This document shows, piece after piece, positions 49,054-57,090 of a stretch of 64,000 nt of DNA; within the stretch, counting starts at the first letter, position 1, and each line of letters opens with the position of its first letter. The translations under genes and the position numbers were made by a program. This stretch comes from Methanococcoides sp. (lineage in GTDB: Archaea; Halobacteriota; Methanosarcinia; Methanosarcinales; Methanosarcinaceae), in assembly GCA_021108275.1 (NCBI GenBank), contig JAIORD010000044.1, positions 1 to 64,000 of the forward strand, read 5' to 3'. The notes under the pieces are model-generated. The model was not told the origin of the DNA and ran no database searches. It saw only the letters and a list, made by a program, of their open reading frames with translations.

Positions 49054-49854
49054 TTAATCAGAATATTCTATAGCTTTTGAAAGGAACTTGAACCATTTAT
49101 CGTCTAAGAATGGGTCCCTGAAACCTCCTTCTCTTAATAAGTTGCGGATATACATTCCAAAATCGAAATGGTAGGTAATATGCCATTCAGGGTCTTGTTT
49201 TATCAATATCTTTATTTTTTGCATATCCTCTTTGGGTATCCTCTTGATAAGGTAAATAGCTGCTTTTTCAAGTTCCTCTTCGGAAATGGTATCAAATCCT
49301 TCTATCAGATAATCCATATCAATCAATTCATTATACGTATCAGGATTCAAATATTCGCAAAAAAGATATTTACCGGGACCAAATCTTCCATAATTTTTGA
49401 TAACAATACCTACTTTATTTACATCATTGTGAAGAGAAGGCATTTCCAAATATCTGTTCAGTATTTCATAAATTTCATCGATGCTTGGTGTTTCTTTAGA
49501 AAATTCAGATGCAAAGTAAGTTACAGAACCAGAGGTCCCCAATTTTCTCCCAGTAAAGTTCTTAAAAGTTCTTACATTGTTGCGTCCAACTTGAACTTTA
49601 TCAACAGGAGTACTCATATCGCCATCATAGTAAATAAAATAGGCAAACCCTTCAACCCCTTTGACAAACACTTCTCCCTTAAACCGTTCTTGAATGTAAT
49701 ACTTGCCAGTGAACAACTCCATTAGTTGTTCTTCTGTAATGTATCCTTCATCACCAAGTTTGTAGGGGTCATAAGGAATTTTCTGAATCAAATTTCGATA
49801 CCATACAGCCATTTCATCAAAGCTGTATTTCTTGTTAATGAAGCTACGAGGCAT
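49054..49854 (-). CDS. Unknown protein with DUF6794-like C-terminus
   Basis: 266 residues. The middle is beta-rich (GEVFVKGVEGFAYFIYYDGD). The last 70 residues, with PEWHITYHFDFGMYIRNLLR and a Trp-containing tail, resemble the DUF6794 pattern of a short His/Gly helix followed by a Trp-containing tail. No catalytic site is evident. It might be an immunity or toxin-associated protein (weak inference from context). Confidence 0.6.
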   Translation of the reverse strand: MPRSFINKKYSFDEMAVWYRNLIQKIPYDPYKLGDEGYITEEQLMELFTGKYYIQERFKGEVFVKGVEGFAYFIYYDGDMSTPVDKVQVGRNNVRTFKNFTGRKLGTSGSVTYFASEFSKETPSIDEIYEILNRYLEMPSLHNDVNKVGIVIKNYGRFGPGKYLFCEYLNPDTYNELIDMDYLIEGFDTISEEELEKAAIYLIKRIPKEDMQKIKILIKQDPEWHITYHFDFGMYIRNLLREGGFRDPFLDDKWFKFLSKAIEYSD

Positions 49855-50063
49855 GATTACTCTATTCTATAATTTCCAGTTTCAACATGATAAACTTATG
49901 GGAACTGATTTCTGTACTTCTTAATAATACAACATCCCTTTATCTTCAGTATAATGTAATGAACTACTCATACTTCTGTAATCGATTTGAAAATCAAAAG
50001 ATAATCAATAACATTTCTAATTTTTAGGAAATCATTAAGTAAAATTGTTAACAATCTTATTCT

Positions 50064-51179
50064 ATGAAAGAATATATTTTTGATATTTTGGGAATTGGTA
50101 ACAGGGAGGATAGCTACACCGACCTGATTGCTTATTCGTTTAAAACATCAGATGAATTCAAGAAGAATATACTTGAACAGCTATCTGTTCCTTATCAGGA
50201 TGACTGGATTGTAAAAACCAGACTACCTGTTGCCATTAAATCCAGCACAGGTCGGAAAAAAGATGTTCCTGACATGCTTCTGTTTAGCAAAAAGGGTAAT
50301 TCCATTGTATTGATTGAAAACAAGATATTTTCAGGTGAAGGATGGGAACAAACCAATCGTTATGCAAGTGAAGAATTCAAATACAGTTTGGTTCAATATC
50401 TGCATGATAATGAAATGATAGGAACCTTAGAACCACAAATGGCTTTTTTCTATCTCACACTTGATGGTGACAAGCCTGCATCACCCGACTTTAAAATATT
50501 GCAGTATTCAGACATTTCAGCTAGCATTCCTAATGAACTTAGTACTTCAAAAAGAGATATCTTGTTGCAGGAATTGAAAGAGAATATAGATGAATACTAC
50601 AATTGGAAAGCTCCTGAGGAAGATGATGTCATTATCGACTATCTGAAACGAGCTGAAAGGCTTGTATCGCCTCATAAGGCATTTTACACGATGGTTGAAC
50701 AGCTGAATATTGATGAAAAGTTCAAGAAAGACTTTTACGTAACTGGCAATCCTGGTAGTGGATACATTCCAGCTTGTGACTGGCACAAAATGCCTCAATG
50801 GAAAGGAACAAGCTGTAAGGAATCAGATGATGGTAGCACATGCTTTCAAATAAACATTAGTTTCCAATGGGAAACCAAGGATGATTCATTCACATTATAT
50901 CTTGAATATACAACGTCTCCTTACCAAACACGCAAACAACTGGCAGCATACGATGAATCATTCCTGAATGATTATAAACATGCTAGACAATTATTCTATG
51001 AGCATGTCAAGAATAGCAACATCGATAAGTGGACAATCAAAAAAACCCCTTTGAGAATTGCCAGTGCCAATTTTGATAAAAATATCACCTTTGGTGAATT
51101 GAAAGAAAACATCAGTGAGCTGACAGCAAGTGCCACTGATGTCGTTGATGACTGGTTTCAGTTGAAATGCAATGAATGA
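50064..51179 (+). CDS. PD-(D/E)XK nuclease-like protein
   Basis: 371 residues. The N-terminal domain has the PD-(D/E)XK layout: REDSYTDLIAYSF (acid helix), then KDVPDMLLF with Asp70, then SIVLIENKIFSGEGWEQTNR with Glu85 and Lys87. This resembles the PDDEXK_4-type family found in defence islands. The C-terminal half is unassigned. A 9-bp gap leads to the next gene (51189), suggesting a two-gene unit. Confidence 0.72.
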   Translation: MKEYIFDILGIGNREDSYTDLIAYSFKTSDEFKKNILEQLSVPYQDDWIVKTRLPVAIKSSTGRKKDVPDMLLFSKKGNSIVLIENKIFSGEGWEQTNRYASEEFKYSLVQYLHDNEMIGTLEPQMAFFYLTLDGDKPASPDFKILQYSDISASIPNELSTSKRDILLQELKENIDEYYNWKAPEEDDVIIDYLKRAERLVSPHKAFYTMVEQLNIDEKFKKDFYVTGNPGSGYIPACDWHKMPQWKGTSCKESDDGSTCFQINISFQWETKDDSFTLYLEYTTSPYQTRKQLAAYDESFLNDYKHARQLFYEHVKNSNIDKWTIKKTPLRIASANFDKNITFGELKENISELTASATDVVDDWFQLKCNE

Positions 51180-51188
51180 GGTGTTTAA

Positions 51189-51614
51189 ATGGGGGAAAAG
51201 GGACAAACACTCGACACAGGTAAAGCAGGGAACAAATTTGGACACGATATGGGTGAATTTGTTGCAAACCATTTGTGTACAAAGCTGTTAGATACTAAAA
51301 AAGGAAGCAATGAAGCAATTTATAATGGTGAAAGGGTCATTTTCAAAGCAGCACATGAAGGGACACCTTCCATCGGAGTTACCATTAACGTGCTTGAGAA
51401 TGTTCAAGGAATCATTGCAACACTTGAAGATAAAGAAAAATCATTAGATAATTTTCACCATTATACCATTTACAAGGTATCTACAGATTGGTATAAGCAA
51501 CAGATGAAGCCATCTCAAAGCAGTGAGGCAGCTGCACGTACTACAAGGATGGCTAATTGTAATTTGATTCGCAAGGAAGGTAAGGTCATTGGTGAATTTG
51601 CTTGTGATTTTTAA
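51189..51614 (+). CDS. Unknown protein paired with PD-(D/E)XK gene
   Basis: 141 residues, with segments GNKFGHDMGEFVANHLCTKL and FKAAHEGTPSIGVTINVLEN. A beta-alpha pattern around ERVIFKAAHEGTPSIGV could be a degraded nuclease or a specificity/immunity fold; I cannot name it. Tight spacing after the PD-(D/E)XK gene suggests a joint function. Confidence 0.6.
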   Translation: MGEKGQTLDTGKAGNKFGHDMGEFVANHLCTKLLDTKKGSNEAIYNGERVIFKAAHEGTPSIGVTINVLENVQGIIATLEDKEKSLDNFHHYTIYKVSTDWYKQQMKPSQSSEAAARTTRMANCNLIRKEGKVIGEFACDF

Positions 51615-51676
51615 TTGTGCTTGGGAATTACATAAAGCCGTTGCAAACTAGGGATGGAAGACCCGAATAATAAGTA

Positions 51677-51946
51677 TTACTTTAATATTTTTTTGTTAAT
51701 CTCTTTAAATCCCTTTACTGCACATGGTCTGCCGGGAACTAATTCATCAAAATCATCATATGAAAATTCGATTCCTTTTTCCATTATCAAAGGGTACAGT
51801 TTTCTGATATGTCCTTCATGCAATTTTTTATTGCCAAAATCGATTTGTTTTTGACCTCTTGCGGAACCCCGTTTACATCTTCCAATATTATAACCCATTT
51901 CCTTTGCAATGTCGAAAAAAGTATCTACATATTCCTTGCTATCCAT
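51677..51946 (-). CDS. Small basic protein, unknown function
   Basis: 89 residues, basic (MDSKEYVDTFFDIAKEMGYN...), with RCKRGSARGQKQIDFGNKK in the middle. It could bind nucleic acid, but no domain is recognised. Convergent with the 51189 gene. Confidence 0.5.
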   Translation of the reverse strand: MDSKEYVDTFFDIAKEMGYNIGRCKRGSARGQKQIDFGNKKLHEGHIRKLYPLIMEKGIEFSYDDFDELVPGRPCAVKGFKEINKKILK

Positions 51947-52077
51947 ATTTTAGCCTCCCCAATTTATTCATAATTTAATAATCGTTTCCATTCTTTAAAA
52001 AAATAATGAAAGCTTTTTGTAGAACTCACAACTGAAATAGATGGATATCAGAATCAAGCATGAGATATTTACTGTAA

Positions 52078-52581
52078 TCATTCCCTTCTAAGATGTTCAA
52101 GTATCTGCAATGTTCTGAAAAATGGATTTCCAGTATCCTTTTTTTCATTTTTTGCAATTGCCCTTAGTTCATCAATACGTCTTGCATATTCTGCATTGTA
52201 GATACATTCTAATCCATCATTTTCAAGGTTTTCAAATTCAGTTGTCATGCGACCATTAGGGACAACGGGTGACCAAAACATGAATCTCTTATTCGGAAAA
52301 TTCTTAAGATATTTTTCAGCATAACTTTTCTGCCTTGTGTACTTGTTTTTAATTTTATTAATTGTATCATTATAATTTGAACCATAGTTTGGTCCGTCTA
52401 GATGAGTAGTAACCTCACACATAAAGGCAGTTCCATCAGAGAACTTCAATCCCAATACATCAAATTCACTAAGTCCTTCCATTCCACCTGATTGTGGCTT
52501 TACGTTATATCCAACAAAGTCACATTTTTCTATGATTTGAAGGTACGCACCAACAATATATTCGCCAACTTGTGTACCCAT
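52078..52581 (-). CDS. Putative restriction-endonuclease-like protein
   Basis: 167 residues. The arrangement GMEGLSEFDVLGLKF, then GTAFMCEVTTHLDG, resembles a PD-(D/E)XK core (E, D, then E-x-T in place of E-x-K, so the Lys is not obvious). LKNFPNKRFMFWSPVV follows. A second, partial copy of its 3' end lies at 47964-48051. Identification as a nuclease is tentative. Confidence 0.6.
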   Translation of the reverse strand: MGTQVGEYIVGAYLQIIEKCDFVGYNVKPQSGGMEGLSEFDVLGLKFSDGTAFMCEVTTHLDGPNYGSNYNDTINKIKNKYTRQKSYAEKYLKNFPNKRFMFWSPVVPNGRMTTEFENLENDGLECIYNAEYARRIDELRAIAKNEKKDTGNPFFRTLQILEHLRRE

Positions 52582-52636
52582 ATTATCAACTCTTGATTAA
52601 CTCTATATCAATTAAATCCAGATTGCTCTCTTATTC

Positions 52637-53281
52637 TTAATGCATAGCAGTTTGATGACAATTAACTCCATTTTGAGAACTAAACATTTTATCGCAAATT
52701 TCACATTTAAATTTTTTAGGAGCCTTTTTTCTTTTTTTAGGCTTTTCTTCTTTATCATTTTTTTCAGCATTTTGTCTCCTTTGTTCAGTCGTAGAATCGA
52801 TATTATCCCATAAATCTGGTTTTAGTTCAAATGATTTACAAACAGCTTTAGCTATGACTCTTGTTTTTTTTAATGTACATACTTCAGAATCAAAATTCGT
52901 GTAATAAGAACAACGATTACAACTATAGGTGCGTTTATTGATGTTAGATTCAATTTGTCGAATTCCATTTGTGTACAAGCCTTTACTTAGATTATATTTT
53001 AATACACCATAAGGAATGTTTTTCATTTTGCTATAAACTGTATTTGGAGCAGGTGGTTCCCAATCGTCATAAATAGGATTTTCTGATACATCAATACCCC
53101 TTGATATTGGTTTATCGATATTATTTTTCTTTTTTTGAGAACGACTAGTAGCTTCTTCAACGTTTTTCTTTGGCTTTGAATTATCCCTAACAACCTTTTG
53201 AAGTTGAAGTAAACTATGACATTTTTTACAAAATAAATTTGTATCGGGATATGTAACCTCACATTTATTGCACATTTTCAT
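52637..53281 (-). CDS. Zinc-ribbon plus C2H2 zinc-finger protein
   Basis: 214 residues. The N-terminus is a zinc ribbon (CNKCEVTYPDTNLFCKKC). A middle cysteine group has CNRCSYY, EVCTLKK and AVCKSFE. The C-terminus is a single C2H2 finger, KFKCEICDKMFSSQNGVNCH ending TAMH (C-x2-C-x12-H-x4-H). A basic linker precedes the finger (KKRKKAPKKFK). It is divergent from the gene with twelve C2H2 fingers and shares the same N-terminal ribbon style, so the two are probably related and may bind the shared intergenic DNA. Confidence 0.78.
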   Translation of the reverse strand: MKMCNKCEVTYPDTNLFCKKCHSLLQLQKVVRDNSKPKKNVEEATSRSQKKKNNIDKPISRGIDVSENPIYDDWEPPAPNTVYSKMKNIPYGVLKYNLSKGLYTNGIRQIESNINKRTYSCNRCSYYTNFDSEVCTLKKTRVIAKAVCKSFELKPDLWDNIDSTTEQRRQNAEKNDKEEKPKKRKKAPKKFKCEICDKMFSSQNGVNCHQTAMH

Positions 53282-53424
53282 TTATTACTGCACACACCAA
53301 TTTTACTGATATTAAAATTAAATTACTAATGGTTTAAAATATTATTATTGTATATAATACTTCTGAAAACATGAATTTAACAATATATTCCTAACACAAT
53401 CAATATAAATTACTTTTAGATATC

Positions 53425-53434
53425 TTTATATATA
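53425..53434 (+). promoter_or_regulatory. TATA box for twelve-finger gene
   Basis: TTTATATATA is centred about 27 bases before the ATG at 53456. The predicted transcript therefore starts at or very near the ATG (leaderless). No ribosome site is seen. Confidence 0.6.
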
Positions 53435-53455
53435 TTTAATAATTAAAGCAATTGT

Positions 53456-54679
53456 ATGTTAATGTGTAGAAGTTGTGGGAAACCTGTCGGAGATAATGGA
53501 TATTGTAGGGATTGCATGACTTATGAATACGTCAAGGAAGTAAAAGACGAAGAAGAACTTGGTTTAGTTAAACCCACATCATCATCATCTCATAAACCCC
53601 CAATGCCATCAATTCATGGGGAAAATGAAGAAAAGCATATAGTATTTTCTTCAGAAAGTGAAGATGTTATTTCATATACTTGTAAATATTGTGGGAAGAT
53701 TTTCCAATCAAAAAATAAATTGAAACGGCATAGTGAAAAAACACATTTCATATGCAAATATTGTGGGAAGATTTTCCAATTAAAGCTTCTGTTGGAAGAA
53801 CATATTAAAAACATACATATTACATGCCAATATTGTGGAGAATACTTCAAATCAATAAATAGTTTGGAAAAGCATCTTAAAAACGTACATTACTATTGCA
53901 AACATTGTGGTGAAAAGTTCCAATCAAAAAATATATTGAAGGAGCATATTAAAGATTCACATATCGTATGCAAATATTGTGATGAGGAGTTCTCTTCTGA
54001 AATTCTTTTAGAACAGCATATTAAAGACGTACACACTCTCAAATGTAAATATTGTGATAAGATTTTCCAATCAAAAAATAGTTTGGAAAAGCATCTTAAA
54101 AACTCTCATATTTGCAAATATTGTAAAGAAAATTTCCCTTCCGAAATTCTTTTGAAGGAGCATATTAAAGATTCACATATCGTATGCAAATATTGTGATG
54201 AGGAGTTCTCTTCTGAAATTCTTTTAGAACAGCATATTAAAGACGTACACACTCTCAAATGTAAATATTGTGATAAGATTTTCCAATCAAAAAATAATTT
54301 GGAAAAGCATATTAAAAACTCCCATACTTGCAAATTTTGTGATGAAAAATTCTCATCAAGCGATATTGTAAGGCAGCATATTAAAAACACACATATTTGC
54401 AAATATTGTGGTAGGAGAGTGCTCTCTAAAATTGATTTGGAGCATCATATCAAAGAATCACATACTTGTAAATGCAAACATTGTGGTAAGATTTTCCTAT
54501 CAATAAAAAGCTTGAAGAAGCATATTAAAAACGTACATAACAATAAGCAGACAAAAAATTCAAAACCAAGTGTTTCAAAGCCACATGGTATGAAAAAGGA
54601 ATCCAATGATATACAATTAAGAGAAGCTAATAGAAATATTGATGAACAATTTTCAAAGAATATGATGAACAAAAAGTAA
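53456..54679 (+). CDS. Tandem twelve-finger C2H2 zinc-finger protein
   Basis: 407 residues. An N-terminal zinc ribbon (CRSCGKPVGDNGYCRDC) and a linker are followed by twelve C2H2 fingers (about residues 72-360). Each follows C-x2-C-x12-H-x4-H, for example CKYCGKIFQSKNKLKRH then SEKTH. Linkers between fingers are only one to four residues, unlike the eukaryotic TGEKP linker. A 216-bp unit (three fingers) is recently duplicated. Finger residues vary at the helix positions that normally read DNA (QSKNKLKR, SSEILLEQ, SSSDIVRQ). Tandem arrays this long are almost unknown in prokaryotes. Probable DNA- or RNA-binding regulator or specificity factor (inference). Confidence 0.88.
   Translation: MLMCRSCGKPVGDNGYCRDCMTYEYVKEVKDEEELGLVKPTSSSSHKPPMPSIHGENEEKHIVFSSESEDVISYTCKYCGKIFQSKNKLKRHSEKTHFICKYCGKIFQLKLLLEEHIKNIHITCQYCGEYFKSINSLEKHLKNVHYYCKHCGEKFQSKNILKEHIKDSHIVCKYCDEEFSSEILLEQHIKDVHTLKCKYCDKIFQSKNSLEKHLKNSHICKYCKENFPSEILLKEHIKDSHIVCKYCDEEFSSEILLEQHIKDVHTLKCKYCDKIFQSKNNLEKHIKNSHTCKFCDEKFSSSDIVRQHIKNTHICKYCGRRVLSKIDLEHHIKESHTCKCKHCGKIFLSIKSLKKHIKNVHNNKQTKNSKPSVSKPHGMKKESNDIQLREANRNIDEQFSKNMMNKK
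53936..54296 (+). repeat. 216-bp tandem duplication of three fingers
   Basis: Bases 53936-54080 are repeated exactly at 54152-54296 (145 bp identical, period 216 bp, 72 codons). This extends the finger array by three units and implies recent recombination within the gene. Confidence 0.92.
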
Positions 54680-54942
54680 CAATTCTTGTCGAAATTAAAA
54701 TCTGTAGTCTTGATGAAGATTTGATTAAGAAAGTTCATTTGGGATGTAAAATAATCAAATCAAACAGAGATGGCATACGGATACAAAAATGGATTCAAGG
54801 AAAGATAAGTTTCAAAGACGATGATATGCCGAAATTTTATCAAAATGGGAACACTTTATCATGCAATTCCATAACTGTAGATGATAATAATAAAAAATCA
54901 GGAACTCTTATTGTAGAAGAAATAAAAAGAGGATGGGGTTGA
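54655..54942 (+). CDS. Unknown reading frame overlapping zinc-finger gene end
   Basis: An open frame continues from inside the 3' end of the finger gene, in another frame, through TILVEIKICSLDEDLIKKV and ITVDDNNKKSGTLIVEEIKR to TGA. No good start codon is visible before the internal ATG at 54817. It may be a C-terminal domain separated from the finger gene by a frameshift, or a small gene with a rare start codon. Family unknown. Confidence 0.45.
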   Translation, partial: KEYDEQKVTILVEIKICSLDEDLIKKVHLGCKIIKSNRDGIRIQKWIQGKISFKDDDMPKFYQNGNTLSCNSITVDDNNKKSGTLIVEEIKRGWG

Positions 54943-55070
54943 GATTATATCAAGATATTAATGATAATGCCATATTATCACTCGTTTTAATCTACAGGTG
55001 AATACTTTCTGATAATATTCAAATTTTTGAACATTCTTTAATAGTGAAATATGAAAAATATGAGATATCA

Positions 55071-56180
55071 TCATGATATCTCAAGCTCTTTCATAGTCAA
55101 TTCCTCATATTCGTGCTCGAATTCATAAGATGCTATGGAATTGAATAAAGGACAGTTTATGTGTTTGTGTGAATAACAGGCAAGGAGTTTTTTTTCAAAA
55201 TCCTCGGTTTTATCCATTTCCATTAATTTATAAGAGATTTGCAATGTGCAATTAGAGAAATTTTCTTTAAAGGATTTATTGCACTTAAATTTCCGATGCG
55301 CTACCCTTAAACTCGAAACACCATTTTCATGCGATTTATACGAAGCATAACCATTATTGCCATATCGTCTACGTAGGTTATCTGACTTTCCAATATAGAC
55401 TATACCAAATTCATCAATAGTTGTTGGATGTCGAATATTAACACATTCTTTATTTTCAGTTACCAGCCTTATTTTATATACACATGATTTTTTCGTCAAT
55501 GCTTTTCTAAATTTGCCATATGATTCTTCACTATCAAATTTTATATCTATCCACTCACTCCACTCTTTGTTAATATCTGCATCCAAGAAATCAGCAATGT
55601 ATCCCCTATGAAAAAATGTTCCCTCTCCCCAAGTAAAAATCTTAGAATCGATTCCATGTCTGCTAATTTCTGCAGCCATTTGAACATGCACAAGATGACA
55701 GAGATTAATTCCATTAAATATGTGGAATCCACTTTCATAAACTTCCTCTGCAATATCCACATAATTTAATGGCTGGTCAGCACGTACTAAAATTTGGTAT
55801 ATCAAATTGATTAACGTCTCATCAGGACTAAAGTTAATATGACTACTCATGGCAATAGGATTTATGGCATAAAAATCAGCATCTACAACGTAGATTTTAG
55901 AGCCTATACCTAGATTTAATTCACTAATGATTTTTTCTTCAATAATGTCAATTGCTATGTTCCACAATAAATTTCGATTCAATCTCCATTGCCACAACTC
56001 TTCATTATAATAAATATCAAATATTTCTGATATGTGAAGTGGTTGATTGTATTTAATCATTATTTGACACAGAGAATCAATTGATATTTTTTGAAATATT
56101 TCTCCCTTAATGAAATTCAAATTTTCATAAGAGGGTTTTACATTATCAAAATTGTTGTTCTCAAATTTCTCATTTTTCAA
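55071..56180 (-). CDS. HARE-HTH plus GIY-YIG nuclease
   Basis: I choose the TTG start at 56180 because AGGAGGTG lies seven bases upstream; an ATG frame to 56267 is possible but less likely. The protein has about 369 residues. Two HARE-HTH-like wHTH segments come first: SLCQIMIKYNQPLHISEIFD, then LIYQILVRADQPLNYVDIAE with a TWGEGTFFHRG end. The C-terminal GIY-YIG domain has FGIVYIGKSDNLRRRYGNNG. HARE-HTH domains occur in proteins that sense modified DNA, so this may be a modification-dependent nuclease (inference). Confidence 0.75.
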   Translation of the reverse strand: MKNEKFENNNFDNVKPSYENLNFIKGEIFQKISIDSLCQIMIKYNQPLHISEIFDIYYNEELWQWRLNRNLLWNIAIDIIEEKIISELNLGIGSKIYVVDADFYAINPIAMSSHINFSPDETLINLIYQILVRADQPLNYVDIAEEVYESGFHIFNGINLCHLVHVQMAAEISRHGIDSKIFTWGEGTFFHRGYIADFLDADINKEWSEWIDIKFDSEESYGKFRKALTKKSCVYKIRLVTENKECVNIRHPTTIDEFGIVYIGKSDNLRRRYGNNGYASYKSHENGVSSLRVAHRKFKCNKSFKENFSNCTLQISYKLMEMDKTEDFEKKLLACYSHKHINCPLFNSIASYEFEHEYEELTMKELEIS

Positions 56181-56205
56181 GTTACCACCTCCTAAAATCA
56201 AATAA

Positions 56206-56459
56206 TCAATATTCTCTTCCAGAATCAGTAACGTGCTTTTCCCACTCTTTTTTACTGATGATAGCACTTGGATACTTGCGAGTCAGCACTTCAAAATCAG
56301 ATTTATTCAATTTCCTTTGACCTATTTCTGTGAAAAGCAATGACTCCAATTCAGGATGCAAGGTGATACATGTCCTCCTACGTCACAGAATTGACATCCC
56401 TCATCAGAATTGCTAAAATTATATGAACACCGTGCAAATCTTATAAGCATCTCTTCCAT
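56206..56459 (-). pseudogene. Frameshifted small gene in HARE-HTH operon
   Basis: From ATG 56459 (directly after the RHH gene stop) the frame reads MEEMLIRFARCSYNFSNSDE then GCQFCDVGG. A one-base shift then continues as LHPELESLLFTEIGQRKLNK, KYPSAIISKKEWEKHVTDSG and REY before TGA. If the frame were intact this would be an about 85-residue protein with a CxxC. Either a real mutation or a sequencing error. Confidence 0.55.
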
Positions 56460-56460
56460 T

Positions 56461-56745
56461 TCACTCACCCCCTAATTCCTCTAAAAAATTGTTTATAACA
56501 TTCTCCATTGTTTCTTCAATCGTTAAACCAGAGAACTCTGCATATTCCCCATAATCTTCAACTATAGCTGACCATATCGCATGTCTTAGATAATCAGAAC
56601 GGCTAATATCATGGTGTCTTCTGCCCAAATTGATACTCGAACGGTCGTTCCACCACTCTAAAAATCCATCGAGTAAAACTAAATCGCGTCTCGGCAGGCG
56701 AATCGTTGTTTGTACCATTTCATCTAAAGAATCATTTTTTTTCAT
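56461..56745 (-). CDS. Ribbon-helix-helix regulator
   Basis: I choose ATG 56745 because AGAGGTAAT lies just upstream; the frame extends to 56811 without a clear ribosome site. The 94-residue protein has the RHH pattern VQTTIRLPRRDLVLLDGFLE followed by SRSDYLRHAIWSAI, then an acidic tail. It probably represses its own operon, which continues into the frameshifted gene and the HARE-HTH/GIY-YIG nuclease. Confidence 0.7.
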   Translation of the reverse strand: MKKNDSLDEMVQTTIRLPRRDLVLLDGFLEWWNDRSSINLGRRHHDISRSDYLRHAIWSAIVEDYGEYAEFSGLTIEETMENVINNFLEELGGE

Positions 56746-57090
56746 ATTACCTCTTTTTGGATGCCGCGTATTCCTTTGTATCCCACATACATACGAAAAA
56801 ACATTTATCATATATAAATCTGTTGAACATATTGGCTTTGAACATAAACTCCCTTACTTTGTGACAAGTGGGATGCTTTATAGTCAAATCTACATACTTT
56901 TGTTGGCATAACTACTATATCGAACCCAAACCCAAACCGAAATTAGCATTAAGCGCTTACATAGGGGTATGAAGGCCTAATGCAAACTCATAAAGAAGTA
57001 CTTCAATTCCAATAGTTGATGCTACAAGAAGCAATTTTACCACCAAAAAAAGGAACTTAGGTCTGGAAGTAGTAGGGCTTCCAGAACTAT
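56746..57090. other. Intergenic between two minus-strand units
   Basis: Contains the terminator of the 57091-58143 gene and A/T runs that could be promoter for the RHH gene. No gene seen. Confidence 0.45.
57042..57085 (-). terminator. Hairpin and T-tract terminator of the winged-helix gene
   Basis: On the minus strand TCTGGAAG and CTTCCAGA form a perfect 8-bp stem (57085-57062), followed by CCTTTTTTTGG. It directly follows the stop of the 57091-58143 gene. Confidence 0.7.

Noticed and set aside
53456-54679. Eukaryotic contamination as source of the C2H2 array
   Set aside because: The gene lies inside a contiguous AT-rich archaeal element with an archaeal-type TATA box. It uses non-TGEKP linkers and neighbours another zinc-ribbon/C2H2 gene.
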